DNA from: Candidatus Acidiferrales bacterium
GTDB taxonomy: Bacteria > Acidobacteriota > Terriglobia > Acidiferrales > UBA7541
Assembly: GCA_030037775.1 (NCBI GenBank)
Contig: JASHQB010000338.1
Span: 1-64,000 of the forward strand
Direction of reading: 5' to 3'
DNA length: 64,000 nt
Below, piece after piece: positions 47,517 through 58,634 of this stretch. The position numbers and the translations under genes are program-made. Numbering within the stretch: the stretch's first letter is position 1; the number at the start of each line of letters is the position of its first letter. The notes beneath the pieces were generated by a model. That model ran no database searches, was not told where the DNA came from, and was given only the letters and a program-made list of their open reading frames with translations.

Positions 47517-49466
47517 ATGCAGGAATTCGATCCCAAAATCCTCAACGAAAAACCGATTCCTCCACCGGCCGAATTTCAACGCCGCGCCCGCCTCCGCTCC
47601 CTCGACGAATACCGCAAGCTCTACGACCGTGCCAAAATCGACCCCGAAGGCTTCTGGGGCGAGCAGGCCAAAATGCTCGACTGGTTCGCGCCGCCGAAGA
47701 AAATCCTCGAATGGAACGTCCCGCACGCCAAATGGTTCCTCGGTGGCAAGCTCAACGTCTCCCACAACTGTCTTGACCGCCATCTTGCGAAAAGCGCCAA
47801 TAAAATCGCGCTCTACTGGGAAGCCGAAGACGGCAAGCATCTCAAATTCACCTACGCCCAGCTTCACGAGCGCGTCTGCAAATTCGCCAATGCCCTGCTC
47901 GGCCTCGGCGTGAAGGATGGGGACAGCGTCGCCGTTTACATGCCCATGATTCCCGAGCTGCCCATCGCTCTGCTCGCCTGCGCGCGCATCGGCGCGATTC
48001 ACTCCGTCATTTTCGGAGGCTTCAGCGCTACCGCTCTCTCCGACCGCATCTCCGACGCAAAATCCAAACTGCTCATCACCGCCGACGGCGGCTATCGCCG
48101 CGGCCACGTTGTCCCGCTTAAGGAAACTGCCGACAAAGCCGCCGAGGCCTGCCCCTCCATCGAAAAAATTGTCGTGGTCAAACGCACCGGCGAAAACGTC
48201 GCGTGGAAAAACGGGCGCGATCTCTGGTGGCACGACCTCGAGGCAAAAGCCTCCTCAAACTGTCCCGCGCCTTCGTTCGACGCCGAGCATCCGCTCTACA
48301 TTCTTTACACCAGCGGCACCACGGGAAAACCGAAGGGCGTTTTGCACACTTCCGCCGGCTATCTGCTCGGCGCCATGTACACCACGCAGCTCGTTTTCGA
48401 TTTGCGCGACGACGACATTTACTGGTGCACTGCCGACATCGGCTGGGTCACCGGCCACAGTTATCTGGTCTACGGTCCGCTCGCGAATTGCGCCACTTGC
48501 GTGATGTACGAAGGCGCGCCCGATTTTCCCAAGAAGGATCGCTTCTGGGAAATCATCGAACGCTACAAAGTCTCGATTTTTTACAGTTCCGCCACCGCCG
48601 TCCGCGCCTTCATGGCCTGGGGCAACGATTGGATCGCGAAACACGATCTCTCGAGCCTGCGTCTGCTCGGCACCGTCGGCGAGCCGATCAATCCGGCCGC
48701 GTGGAAATGGTATTTCGAAGTCATCGGCGGCAAGCGTTGTCCCATCGTCGACACGTGGTGGCAAACAGAAACCGGCGCGATGATGATTTCTCCGCTGCCG
48801 GGCGCGACGCCGACAAAACCAGGCTCCGCCACACTCCCGCTCCCCGGCGTGGTCGCGCGCGTGGCCACGCTCAAGGGTGAAACCGTCAAACCCGGCGAAA
48901 CCGGCTACCTCATCATCGAAAAGCCTTGGCCTTCCATGCTGCGCACCATTTTCGGTGACGATGAACGCTTCAAGCGGGATTACTGGAGCCGCATTCCCGG
49001 CGTGTATTTCACCGGGGATGCCGCGCAGTGCGACGCCGACGGCTACATCTGGGTGCTCGGGCGCGTCGACGACGTTATCAAAGTCGCGGGTCATCGTTTG
49101 AGTTCCATGGAAATCGAAAGCGCGCTGGTCAGTCATCCCGCGGTCGCCGAAGCCGCCGTGGTGGCGCGTCCTGACGAAATCAAAGGCGAAGCTATCGTTT
49201 GTTTTGTCACTCTGCGCTCGGGCCACAATCATTCCGCGGCGCTGCGCGTGGCGCTCATCGAACACGTCGCGGTCACCATCGGCAGCATCGCGCGTCCCGC
49301 CGAAGTGCGCTTCGCCGATCTGCTTCCCAAGACGCGCAGTGGAAAAATCATGCGCCGCCTCTTGCGCGAAGTCGCCGAGAAAGGCGGCGTCTCTGGCGAC
49401 ACGACCACGCTCGAAGACATGGCCGTCATCCAGAAACTCGCCGCCGCGGCCATCGACGAAGACTGA
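47517..49466 (+). CDS. acs: Acetyl-CoA synthetase
   Basis: [25 protein letters not shown]...[32 protein letters not shown]...[23 protein letters not shown]...[11 protein letters not shown]. Confidence 0.95.
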   Translation: MQEFDPKILNEKPIPPPAEFQRRARLRSLDEYRKLYDRAKIDPEGFWGEQAKMLDWFAPPKKILEWNVPHAKWFLGGKLNVSHNCLDRHLAKSANKIALYWEAEDGKHLKFTYAQLHERVCKFANALLGLGVKDGDSVAVYMPMIPELPIALLACARIGAIHSVIFGGFSATALSDRISDAKSKLLITADGGYRRGHVVPLKETADKAAEACPSIEKIVVVKRTGENVAWKNGRDLWWHDLEAKASSNCPAPSFDAEHPLYILYTSGTTGKPKGVLHTSAGYLLGAMYTTQLVFDLRDDDIYWCTADIGWVTGHSYLVYGPLANCATCVMYEGAPDFPKKDRFWEIIERYKVSIFYSSATAVRAFMAWGNDWIAKHDLSSLRLLGTVGEPINPAAWKWYFEVIGGKRCPIVDTWWQTETGAMMISPLPGATPTKPGSATLPLPGVVARVATLKGETVKPGETGYLIIEKPWPSMLRTIFGDDERFKRDYWSRIPGVYFTGDAAQCDADGYIWVLGRVDDVIKVAGHRLSSMEIESALVSHPAVAEAAVVARPDEIKGEAIVCFVTLRSGHNHSAALRVALIEHVAVTIGSIARPAEVRFADLLPKTRSGKIMRRLLREVAEKGGVSGDTTTLEDMAVIQKLAAAAIDED

Positions 49467-49577
49467 CGCGAGACGCCGCAAAACGTGCAGGAACAATTTC
49501 GCGCGAAAAATAATCTACGAAAAAGTTGATTCCGGAGTGGCGCCTCGCGCATCCGTATGGATGAGGAGAAAAATCCG

Positions 49578-50066
49578 ATGCAACCCAGACTCGACATTAC
49601 GAAAGTAGATCCGAAAGCGTATCAGGCCATGTTCGCGCTGGAAAATTATGTGCACAACTCCGGAATCGAAAAGCCTTTGCTGGAACTCGTGAAGATGCGC
49701 GCCTCACAAATCAACGGCTGCGCGTATTGCATCGACATGCACACGAAAGATGCGCGCGCCGCGGGGGAAACCGAGCAGCGCCTCTACGAGCTGGACGCGT
49801 GGCGTGAAACGCCGTTCTACTCCGATCGCGAGCGCGCGGCTTTGGCCTGGACCGAATCGCTCACCCTCGTTTCACAAACGCACGTGCCCGACGATGTTTT
49901 CGAAGAAGTGAAAAAATATTTCAGCGAAGCGGAAATCGTCGCCCTGACGCTAGCGGTGGTGGCCATCAACGGCTGGAACCGCATCGCCATCTCCGTGCGC
50001 GCCGTCCCGGGCACTTACCAGCCGCAGACGCACACGCAGCAGCCCGCAGCGCACAAGACTGCCTGA
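49578..50066 (+). CDS. Carboxymuconolactone decarboxylase / AhpD-like protein
   Basis: LLELVKMRASQINGCAYCIDMHTKDARAAGETEQRLYEL: CxxC-xxxH AhpD core. Confidence 0.9.
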   Translation: MQPRLDITKVDPKAYQAMFALENYVHNSGIEKPLLELVKMRASQINGCAYCIDMHTKDARAAGETEQRLYELDAWRETPFYSDRERAALAWTESLTLVSQTHVPDDVFEEVKKYFSEAEIVALTLAVVAINGWNRIAISVRAVPGTYQPQTHTQQPAAHKTA

Positions 50067-50412
50067 ACTAGCGAGTACTAGAACGGGCCAAATTGTCTCT
50101 TTGCCGAGGCAAAATTCGGGAAAATTGGCCTGGTAGAGCAGGCCATCGAAAAATGCGGTTTTTCGCGTTTTTCGCGAGGCGCGTTTTGCAGAAAATGGGA
50201 ATTCCTTAGGAAATACGCGGATTTGTGGACCATGGTTGCCGCCGGACTGTGTCGCCGCGAGACGCCATCAACCAGGCCAATTCCGAAAAAACGGGCAAAA
50301 AGCGGGTTACAGGACCAGGCCATTCTTGTCGACAATCGACAGGAGAGAAATTGCGCGGAATCCTCGCTGAAGGCGCGGGCGCAGAAGACCAGTGGTCCGT
50401 GCACTCGACGCG

Positions 50413-50817
50413 CTACTTTTTGTCGCGGGGCTTCAGGTCGAGGGCGGCGGAGTTCATGCAATAGCGCAGACCGGTAGGCGCCGGGCCGTCGTCAAATACG
50501 TGGCCGAGGTGGGCGCCGCACTTGGAGCAGCGTGCTTCGGTGCGCGCCATGCCGTAGCTCGAATCTTTGTGCTCCTCGATTTTGCCGGCGTCGGCGGGCT
50601 GATAGAAGCTGGGCCAGCCGGTTCCGGAGTCGAATTTCGCCGAGGAATCGAAGAGCGGCTCACCGCAACAAACGCAGTGGTACGTTCCCGCGTCATGGTT
50701 GTCCCAATACTTGCCGGTGAAGGGCGGCTCGGTTCCGGCTTCGCGAGTGACGTGATATTGCTCGGGCGTGAGCTGGCGCTTCCAATCCGCTTCGTTTTTT
50801 TTCGTTTTCTCTGCCAT
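50413..50817 (-). CDS. msrB: Peptide-methionine (R)-S-oxide reductase
   Basis: [47 protein letters not shown]...[19 protein letters not shown]...RYCMNSAAL. Confidence 0.95.
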   Translation of the reverse strand: MAEKTKKNEADWKRQLTPEQYHVTREAGTEPPFTGKYWDNHDAGTYHCVCCGEPLFDSSAKFDSGTGWPSFYQPADAGKIEEHKDSSYGMARTEARCSKCGAHLGHVFDDGPAPTGLRYCMNSAALDLKPRDKK

Positions 50818-50998
50818 GTGCCATGCTCCCATTTTCAAGATGCCAGTCGAAGTTTCTGGGCTGGTATCGTGCAACGTCCGGAGAACAATTCTAGCCCAGA
50901 TTTCCAATTTGAGCTTGCACCAACGAATATTTGACGACACGAGTTTCGGCGAGGCGGGGTTACAATGCGTGGAACTTCAATTGGAAGGAGGTCAAGCC

Positions 50999-51829
50999 AT
51001 GTCCCCGCTTGACAACTCGCACTATCGTCGCAGTCGCAGAGATGTTCTGAAGTCGAGTACACTGGCCCTGCTTCCTCTCGCGATCCCTTCGGCGAATGTT
51101 TCTCGGCCATCCGAGCAGCCAATGACCGCGAATGGCGGCACCGATCCCTACCCAATTCCCTGGCTGGACAAGTTTGGCGATCACAACCAGGCCGCCGGCC
51201 CGAACAGCGAACCGATTCACATCTTTCATTTCAAAGGCCGAGTCGTCCGCTGCAACGCGTTCACAGGAATGGGAACCGACAACCACGGAAACCGCATCGC
51301 GTTTGGCGCTCCGTCCACGGACTACGCGATCATGCACGGAGCGTATTGGGCGGCGCGGACGGAACAGCACGGCAGCTTCGTGCACATATGACACACGATG
51401 TTTCGGGGACAGGTCGTCCCCGCCAACGAAGTGCATGATTTTCACCCGGCTATCTCGCCTTCAGGGCTTTTCTGGACCGTCCCGATTCCCGCCGGCGGCC
51501 TGACAATCAGTGGCGACGGCAATTCCATGACGGTCGAAATGCGAAATGTCCACCTGATCGATCAGCCGAAATTTCCTGCTCTGGATTCCATCGGCACTCC
51601 GGCAAGGATGAGCTTTAAGCTTGTCTGCAAATCAACCGGGGAGCCCGTTAAGTATGAGGACGCATCGAAACATTTTCGCTTCACAGGGTATAAGGCCGCG
51701 TGCCAGCTGGAAGCGCAAGTCGAAGTGCCTTCGCTCGGCTTTTCCTGGAAGTCCGATCCGCTCAGCACGTCGAAGTCCGGCTTCGGGATTATTGGGGAAG
51801 AGGTCAACGGGCGCTACTACGACGGTTGA
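50999..51829 (+). CDS. Tat-signal protein with one in-frame TGA at 51389-51391: candidate selenoprotein or nonsense-interrupted gene
   Basis: ORFs 50999..51391 and 51398..51829 are in the same frame, separated only by TGA CAC ACG; RRSRRDVLKSSTLALLPLAI Tat-like signal. Confidence 0.6.
51404..51422 (+). promoter_or_regulatory. SECIS-like hairpin downstream of in-frame TGA
   Basis: CGGGGAC-AGGTC-GTCCCCG; 19 nt between the TGA and the loop. Confidence 0.4.
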
Positions 51830-52102
51830 TGCATGTAACATACGTCTTCAAACGAACGAAGAATCTTGAGCCCTCTCTACGAGCTGTGATCCTACAGCGT
51901 TCGCAGTATTGACCTGCGTTCGCTGCAAGACTAGGCTGCAGCGGCCCGGTTTCTTCTCCTATCTGTTGCGTTTCAACCAAGTTCTGCAAAAGCGCGGTAC
52001 CATGCGGCGTGGCCGGGAGCGGCACGCGGCGGAAAGCGAAACGTCAGGCAGCTCCCAACTCCTGCGGCGATATATCCAATAAGCTCAGAAGCGAGGTGTT
52101 CG

Positions 52103-53836
52103 ATGGCACAGAACGTTGCGGACTTGATGTGGGAGATGCTGGAGAAGGCGGGGGTGAAACGCTGTTACGGGATCGTGGGGGACGCGCTGAATCCGGTGAT
52201 CGACGCGCTGCACCGAAACGGCAGGATCGAATTTGTACACGTGCGGCACGAAGAATATGGAGTGTTCGCAGCGGTGGCCGATGCATATTTCACGGGCAAG
52301 CCAGTGGCGGTGTGCGGGACCGCAGGCCCGGGAGTGACGCACCTATTCAACGGACTGATGGACGCGAGGAAGGAAGGCGCGCCGGTGATTGCGATAGCGG
52401 GCGACGTGGAAACGAGCGTGATGGACACGGCGGCGCTGGAAGAGCTGAACCCCTACAAGTTCTTCGACACGGCAAGCCTTTACGTCGGCCGCATCGTGAA
52501 TGCGAGTCAGGCGCGCGTGGTGATCCATACGGCGATCATGACCGCGGTGATCGACAGCGGCCCGACGGTCATTTCCCTGCCGGGCGACGTGGCGGAGTCG
52601 GATGCGGACTTCCGCGTTCGTGAGGTCGCGATTCCGGTCGCGCCGGTTTTTCGCCCAGGCGACGCGGACATGGACAAGCTTGCGAGGATGATCGCGGACA
52701 CGAAGAGCGTGGCGATCTTCGGAGGGGACGGCTGCCGAGACGCACGCGATGAGGTCATCGCACTGGCGAGCAAGTTGAAAGCCCCGGTCGGCTACTCGTT
52801 TCGGGGCAAGCAATGGCTGGAACATGACAACGCGTTCGCTGTGGGGATGACGGGGCTTCTCGGATACGGCGGAGCGTACAAAGCGATTCACGACGCGGAG
52901 CTCTTGCTGATGCTGGGAACGGATTTTCCTTTTTCCGAGTTTCTGCCGGGCGACAAAGTGAAGAAGGTGCAGATCGACAGGAAGCCGAAGCATCTGGGAC
53001 GGCGCACGACGGTCGATTTGGCATTGGTGGGTGATGTGAAGGCAACGCTGGGCGCCCTGCTGCCGAGAGTGTCCGAAAAAAGCGAGACGCGCTTTCTCGA
53101 GCAGCAGCTCGCGGAGACGCGCGACTTTGAGGAGCTGCTGAACCACTATGTGGAGAAGGGGCCGGACATAAAACCGATACGGCCGGAGTTTTTGGCGGCA
53201 ACGCTGGACAAACTTGCGGCGGACGATGCGATGTTTTTCGCTGATACCGGCACGGCATGCATCTGGGCGGCGCGGCACATCAAGGGCGGCAGGAATCGGA
53301 GAATTTTTGGGTCGTTTTCCTGGGCGTCGATGGCCAACGCGGCGCCCAACGCGTTTGGAGCGCAACTGGCGTACCCGGGCCGGCAGACGATCGCGCTCTG
53401 CGGCGATGGCGGGTTCACGATGCTGGGAATGGGCGATCTGGCGACGCAAGTACAGAGGAAAGCGCGCGTGGTTCAGATCGTTCTGAATAATGAATCGCTG
53501 GACTTCGTCAATATCGAGCAGCAGGAGGCAGGGCTGGTTCCGTTCGGCGTGGAATTCAAGAACCCGAACTTTGCCCGAGTGGCCGAGGCGTTCGGCGCGA
53601 AGGGCATTCGCTTGGAAGAACCTGGCGACGTGAAAGAGGCTATCGCGGAAGCTCTGGCCTACAAGGACGGGCCGACTGTCGTCGATGCCGTTGTGGATCC
53701 ATTTGCGCTTTCCCTGCCGTCGCACGTGCCGTTCCATACGGCCAAAGGGTTCACGCTGAGCATGGCCAAGCAGGTGCTGTCTGGCCGAATGGACGCGGTG
53801 ATCAAGACGGTCGAGCGGAACACGCGATTGATTTGA
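52103..53836 (+). CDS. poxB: Pyruvate oxidase / quinone-dependent pyruvate dehydrogenase-type ThDP enzyme
   Basis: KRCYGIVGDALNPVIDALHRNGRIEFVHVRHEEYGVFAAVADAYFTGKPVAVCGTAGPGVTHLFNGLMDA...ALCGDGGFTMLGMGDLATQVQRKARVVQIVLNNESLDFV. Confidence 0.9.
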   Translation: MAQNVADLMWEMLEKAGVKRCYGIVGDALNPVIDALHRNGRIEFVHVRHEEYGVFAAVADAYFTGKPVAVCGTAGPGVTHLFNGLMDARKEGAPVIAIAGDVETSVMDTAALEELNPYKFFDTASLYVGRIVNASQARVVIHTAIMTAVIDSGPTVISLPGDVAESDADFRVREVAIPVAPVFRPGDADMDKLARMIADTKSVAIFGGDGCRDARDEVIALASKLKAPVGYSFRGKQWLEHDNAFAVGMTGLLGYGGAYKAIHDAELLLMLGTDFPFSEFLPGDKVKKVQIDRKPKHLGRRTTVDLALVGDVKATLGALLPRVSEKSETRFLEQQLAETRDFEELLNHYVEKGPDIKPIRPEFLAATLDKLAADDAMFFADTGTACIWAARHIKGGRNRRIFGSFSWASMANAAPNAFGAQLAYPGRQTIALCGDGGFTMLGMGDLATQVQRKARVVQIVLNNESLDFVNIEQQEAGLVPFGVEFKNPNFARVAEAFGAKGIRLEEPGDVKEAIAEALAYKDGPTVVDAVVDPFALSLPSHVPFHTAKGFTLSMAKQVLSGRMDAVIKTVERNTRLI

Positions 53837-53869
53837 GAGGCGGGCGCGACGGGAGTGCAGAGTTTGGTG

Positions 53870-55456
53870 CTAGGGCGATGGGGCGACGGCGGGTGGTGAG
53901 GGAGGCAGAGTGGCGGCGTTGGATTTGATGATGCTGGCGTACCAGTGGGCGGAATCCTTCAGGATGCGGTTCTGGGTCGGAAAATCGACGAAAATCATGC
54001 CGAAACGCTGGGTGTAGCCTTCCTGCCATTCGAAATTATCGAGCAAAGACCAGTGGAGATAGCCGCGCAGGGGAACGCCGTCGGCGGCGGCGCGGGCGAG
54101 CGCCTGCAGATAACGCGCGGCGAAATCGATGCGATTGGGGTCGTGGACCTGGCCGTCGAGCGAGGGCCAGTCGCGGCAGGAGCAGCCGTTTTCGGTGATG
54201 AAGACGGGAAGCTTGTAGCGTTCGTAGAGCCACTTGGGGCCCCAGTACATGGCGTCGGGGGTGACTTCCCAGCCGTTGGCGGTGCGGGGGAAACCGGCGG
54301 GAAAGTCGACGAGCTGACCTTTGCCGTCGGGAGTGGCGCGGACGATGCGGCCGCCGTAGATATTTGTGCCGAGAAAATCGAGGGGCTGGCGAATGGTTTC
54401 GAGGTCGCCAGGGCGGATTTCCGGGGCGTCTTCGGCGAGGGCGGAGAGCGCGTCCTGCGGATAATTGCCGGTGTAAACGGGATCGAGCCACCAGGCGTTT
54501 TCGCGCCACCAGAAGTCGGCGGTGAAATGATCGATGGGGCTCGAGAAAGTGCCAGCCTGGGCGGCGGCGATGTCGGCGGCGGAGGAGGTTTCGGGCAGGC
54601 AGGGCGAAACGTCGCAGGGATAGCCGATTAGCACGGGCTTCTTGGCATTGGCGCGGATGGCCTGAACGGCGCGGCCGTGGGCGATCAGGGTGATGTGCGC
54701 AGCGCGCATGTACTCGTTGCGGGGGAGCTTGTCGCCGGGGGCTTGCAGGCCGGTGACGTAGCCGCCGCCGATGAAGGAGCGCGGCTCGTTGATGGTGAGC
54801 CAGTATTTCACGCGGTCGGAAAAAGCGCGGGCGAGCACGGCGGCGTAGTCGGCGAACCAGCCAGCCATGTCGCGAGCTTCCCAGGCGCCGCGCTGGACGA
54901 GGGCAAGAGGCGTATCCCAGTGGAAGAGAGTGAGGATGGGAGCGATGTTGGCGGCAAGGAGGGCATCGACGAGATGGCTGTAGAAGTCGAGGCCCTTGGA
55001 ATTCACCTGGCCGGTGCCTTCCGGGATGATACGCGGCCAGGAGACGCTGAAGCGAAAAGCTTGCAGGCCGATGGATTTCATCCGGGCAATGTCTTCGGGG
55101 TAGCGGTGATAAAAGTCGCAGGCGATGTCGCCGGTCTGGTTGTCGCGAATGGCGCCGGGCAGGCGGACAAATTCGTCCCAGACGGAAAGGTCTTTGCCGT
55201 CGGCGCGAGGCGCGCCTTCGATTTGATAGGCGGAGGTAGCCGCACCCCAAAGAAAATTCGCGGGAAATGGAGACTTGCGGGGCGCAGGGGTTGCGGGCTG
55301 ATGCTGCGGCAGCGCTGGCTTTTGTTGCGGCTGCTGTGCGGCCGAGCTTTGACGAAGCGCGGCCAGAGAAAATGCCGAGCCGGCGGAAGTGGCGAGAAAC
55401 TCACGGCGCGAGAGCGGGCGAGCGGCGTTGGGCGGTTTCCGTTCGTCAGGAGACAT
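53870..55456 (-). CDS. GH1 beta-glucosidase with Tat signal peptide
   Basis: LSRREFLATSAGSAFSLAAL signal; FPANFLWGAATSAYQIEGAPRADGKDLSVWDEF...LTINEPRSF...VFITENGCS. Confidence 0.93.
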   Translation of the reverse strand: MSPDERKPPNAARPLSRREFLATSAGSAFSLAALRQSSAAQQPQQKPALPQHQPATPAPRKSPFPANFLWGAATSAYQIEGAPRADGKDLSVWDEFVRLPGAIRDNQTGDIACDFYHRYPEDIARMKSIGLQAFRFSVSWPRIIPEGTGQVNSKGLDFYSHLVDALLAANIAPILTLFHWDTPLALVQRGAWEARDMAGWFADYAAVLARAFSDRVKYWLTINEPRSFIGGGYVTGLQAPGDKLPRNEYMRAAHITLIAHGRAVQAIRANAKKPVLIGYPCDVSPCLPETSSAADIAAAQAGTFSSPIDHFTADFWWRENAWWLDPVYTGNYPQDALSALAEDAPEIRPGDLETIRQPLDFLGTNIYGGRIVRATPDGKGQLVDFPAGFPRTANGWEVTPDAMYWGPKWLYERYKLPVFITENGCSCRDWPSLDGQVHDPNRIDFAARYLQALARAAADGVPLRGYLHWSLLDNFEWQEGYTQRFGMIFVDFPTQNRILKDSAHWYASIIKSNAATLPPSPPAVAPSP

Positions 55457-55466
55457 GGCGCAGCAC

Positions 55467-56288
55467 CTATTCCCTGCTCTCTTTTGCCGAAGGCGCGAAC
55501 ATGCTGGCCGCGACCCGGCTGACCAAGCCGCGCGGCGCGAGGCGCTGGCCTTCGACGCTCATCGTATTTTTGAAACCGGAGATGACGCTGCTCTTGCCGG
55601 CGGCAAGGGCACGCAGTCCAGTGCGCGCGACCTTCTCGGCGGTTTCGGCGCCGCGAAAAGTGCGCTCGGGCTGGCCAGCAACGACGCGAAATTCAGTTTC
55701 TGTCGAGCCGGGGCAGAGCGCGCAGACGTGCACACCATAGCGCCGCACTTCCTCGGCGATACCTTCTGCGAAACGCAAATCGAAGGCCTTGGTGGCGGCG
55801 TAGGTGGAGATATAGGGCACGGCCTGGAATCCGGCGACGGATGCCAGGATGAGAATATCACCGTGGCCGCGCGCCACCATATCCGACAAGTAAAGATGCG
55901 TGAGATGTACCACAGCGGCGCAGTTGACCTGGAGCATTTCGAGCTGGCGCTTCAGGTCGGACTGGTAAAAAGGGCCGTAAGCGCCGAAGCCGGCGTTGTT
56001 GATCAGAAGCTCGATTTCGAGAAACTTGGCCTGGGTGAAGGTACGGATATGGTCCGGCGCGCCTGGATTGGCCAAATCGGCAGAGAGGATTTCCACTTTG
56101 ACGCTATGGTTTGCGCGCAGACGCGAGGCCAAGGATTCGAGGCGGTCCTTGCGCCGGGCACTGACGACCAGGTTAGTGCCAGCGGAGGCGAGCTCCTCGG
56201 CAAGGGCCAAGCCGATGCCGGCACTGGCACCGGTAATCAGGGCCCACTTGCCAGACCATCTCGCTGCGAATGCATTTCTCGAATTCAT
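55467..56288 (-). CDS. SDR family oxidoreductase
   Basis: KWALITGASAGIGLALAEELASAGTNLVVSARR...LLINNAGFGAYG...YISTYAATKAFDLRFAE. Confidence 0.9.
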   Translation of the reverse strand: MNSRNAFAARWSGKWALITGASAGIGLALAEELASAGTNLVVSARRKDRLESLASRLRANHSVKVEILSADLANPGAPDHIRTFTQAKFLEIELLINNAGFGAYGPFYQSDLKRQLEMLQVNCAAVVHLTHLYLSDMVARGHGDILILASVAGFQAVPYISTYAATKAFDLRFAEGIAEEVRRYGVHVCALCPGSTETEFRVVAGQPERTFRGAETAEKVARTGLRALAAGKSSVISGFKNTMSVEGQRLAPRGLVSRVAASMFAPSAKESRE

Positions 56289-56429
56289 GCCGCGGCCCTC
56301 AGCGCGGAAAATCAGAAAACAATGAAAACATAGCAAAGGTACCGCTGAACAGGGGAAAAAAACAGTCAAACCATGCAAACTGAGGGGGGTTGATGAGAAT
56401 TGGAAAGGGCTTCCAGAAATGGAAGCCGG

Positions 56430-56702
56430 TCAGGTGCCGGGGGCCTGGCTGCGGTTGAAGACGAAGTTCCGGAAGCGAACGCCCTCTTGCTTCATGCGGT
56501 CGAGGAGGCGGCGGGCCCAAACGAACTCAGCCGCCAACAGCCCCAGGCCGAGCAAAATGACCAGCCAGCCGGGACCCGGACCCACCAGCAAAACTACGCC
56601 GAGAGCGAGCAGCGCGAAGCCGCCGGAGATCCGGAGGACGCGGCGCGTGTGGTGCAAGGTCTTGAAGAAGACTGGGGCCATAACTTTCAATTTACCGTCC
56701 AT
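56430..56702 (-). CDS. PGPGW-motif small membrane protein
   Basis: GGFALLALGVVLLVGPGPGWLVILLGLGLLAAEFVWARRLLDRMKQ. Confidence 0.75.
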   Translation of the reverse strand: MDGKLKVMAPVFFKTLHHTRRVLRISGGFALLALGVVLLVGPGPGWLVILLGLGLLAAEFVWARRLLDRMKQEGVRFRNFVFNRSQAPGT

Positions 56703-57079
56703 TTCGTTTGCCGGCTTCGTTGAACGATGCCAGGTTGAAACCAAGAATCACTTTCTCCCTTTTGATGCGCGCGAGCCGTCGATGGACTCTGAGCACGCGA
56801 AAAGCCAACTCGCGGGACACCGACGGATGGGGCAAACCCCGCATTGCTAATCGGTTCGCGCCGGAGGCGATGGCAGGCAGTAGCGAAAGAATGCCCAAAT
56901 GGAAAGAAATTGCTAGGCAAGGTGAAAAAATGGGGATAATCGACGCGGGCGGCGGTTCGCTTTCTCTCAGGCAAGAATTGGAAGTCACCAAAGCCGCGCG
57001 CCGCACGTCGAAATTCATGCGGTGCGGGCCTGTAGCAGGCCGTAATAGAAACGTGAGCAAGGACTGAGCTGCTGAAAGC

Positions 57080-57727
57080 ATGTTTGCCCGGACCATCGTC
57101 AAGAAGGCAACACCAACCGCGCGGCGAAGATTATGGGTGTGGCTATATCACTTGGGCGGTCCAGGGCTGATTGTTCTGGGCGTGGTGGACAGCTCTGTGA
57201 TTCCAATTCCCGGGAGCCTGGACGCGCTGACAATCGTGCTGGCGGCGCATACGCGGCAACTATGGGCGTACTACGCGGCGATGGCGACGTTCGGTTCGGT
57301 TTTGGGAGGGTACTTCACGTTCCGGCTGGCGCGAAATCAAGGGGAGAAACGACTCCGAGAACCTCTGCGGCGCGGTTGGAAGAAAACGGCCGCGGATTTT
57401 TTCAGGAAGTGGCGCTTCTGGGCGGTCGCGGTGCCAGCGATACTGCCGCCCCCGTTCCCCATGGTGCCTTTCATTCTGGCTGCGGGCGCAACGGACTACC
57501 CGTGGAAGAGGTTCGTTGGAGCCATGACGCTGGGGCGCGCGGTTCGCTATGGGCTCCTTGCATATCTTGCCAGTCTGTATGGACGGCGGATCATTGCGCT
57601 TTTTTCAAGGTACGGCTGGCGGATTCTTTACGCGCTGATTGCGCTGGCAATTGTCAGCGGGCTGACCGGTTTCCTCCTGGGCCGCATGGAGAATGGCAAA
57701 TCGAATGCCAGGGCGAAAGCCGCTTAG
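57080..57727 (+). CDS. VTT/YqaA-like membrane protein
   Basis: GVVDSSVIPIPGSLDALTIVLAAH...FRLARNQGEKRLREPL...PPPFPMVPFILAAGA. Confidence 0.75.
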   Translation: MFARTIVKKATPTARRRLWVWLYHLGGPGLIVLGVVDSSVIPIPGSLDALTIVLAAHTRQLWAYYAAMATFGSVLGGYFTFRLARNQGEKRLREPLRRGWKKTAADFFRKWRFWAVAVPAILPPPFPMVPFILAAGATDYPWKRFVGAMTLGRAVRYGLLAYLASLYGRRIIALFSRYGWRILYALIALAIVSGLTGFLLGRMENGKSNARAKAA

Positions 57728-57898
57728 CGAGACAAAGAACGCACGAGCGGTTTGACTTGATGGGGCTCACGACGGATTTGCCCGAACCGCAGTAGGGTAT
57801 CCGCCCGATTTACGACGTGGCGGAAATGGACCAGGATGAGGGCCGTAGAATTCCTCAGCCGGACACGAGCTGTCACGCTGTCCCCGTTTGTTTTGCCG

Positions 57899-58351
57899 AT
57901 GGCGACCCGGATCCTGATTGCCGACGACCACGAAATGATGCGCGCGGCGTTGCGCGACCTGATCAATTCCCATGCCGACTGGCGGATTTGCGCAGAGGCC
58001 AATAACGGCCGCGAAGCCGTGGAGCAGGCGAAGCAACTGCAGCCTGATCTGATCGTCCTAGACCTGGCAATGCCGGTGATGGATGGCATGGCAGCGGCAC
58101 GAGAAATCACGAGGAATAGGCCCGAGGCGCGGGTGATCCTATTCACGCTGCACGGCACCAAGGAAGTGGAAGAGCATGCGAAACAAGCCGGCGTGAGGCG
58201 AGTGGTCTCCAAGGTGAAAGACGGCGGCAGGCTGGTGATGGCGATGGAAGAGGTGCTCCGCGAGCCGCAGACGCATGTGGCCGATCCGAGAGGGCCGCAG
58301 GACGGGGCATCGGCGGCTGGACCGTCCGTTCGCACTCAAGCCCCGAAGTAA
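57899..58351 (+). CDS. Response regulator receiver protein (stand-alone)
   Basis: MATRILIADDHEMMRAALRDLI...PDLIVLDLAMPVMDGMAAAREI...VVSKVKDGGRLVMAMEEVL. Confidence 0.9.
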   Translation: MATRILIADDHEMMRAALRDLINSHADWRICAEANNGREAVEQAKQLQPDLIVLDLAMPVMDGMAAAREITRNRPEARVILFTLHGTKEVEEHAKQAGVRRVVSKVKDGGRLVMAMEEVLREPQTHVADPRGPQDGASAAGPSVRTQAPK

Positions 58352-58634
58352 TCATTCCCACCCAGAGCGACCAACCCTCCGCGACTTAAGTGAATCTCCT
58401 GACATCTTACAAGTAACCACGAAAAGGGCGTCCGCGTCGCATAGAGAGAGAGGCGGTGAGTCCGTTTGTGAAGCCGAGAGCGACTTTGGAGAATGGGCGC
58501 CGCCATTGTACTTCCGCTGGAAGGCCAGTAGATGGCGTTAGGCATCGCCCAGACAATTCCTGAGGAGCGGGCGGTCTACAGCGCCTGTGGAAATCCCCGA
58601 GACAGAAGGAACGGTTGTGAGGCGGAGGAAAGGA

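Noticed and set aside
47259-48233. Minus-strand ORF containing GKRQEARGKRQEARGKRQEAR repeats
   Set aside because: Peptide repeat is just translation of the CCTCTTG microsatellite plus antisense of acs.
54036-55250. 404-aa alternative-frame ORF inside the GH1 gene
   Set aside because: Arg-rich shadow frame; the overlapping GH1 protein has all family motifs.
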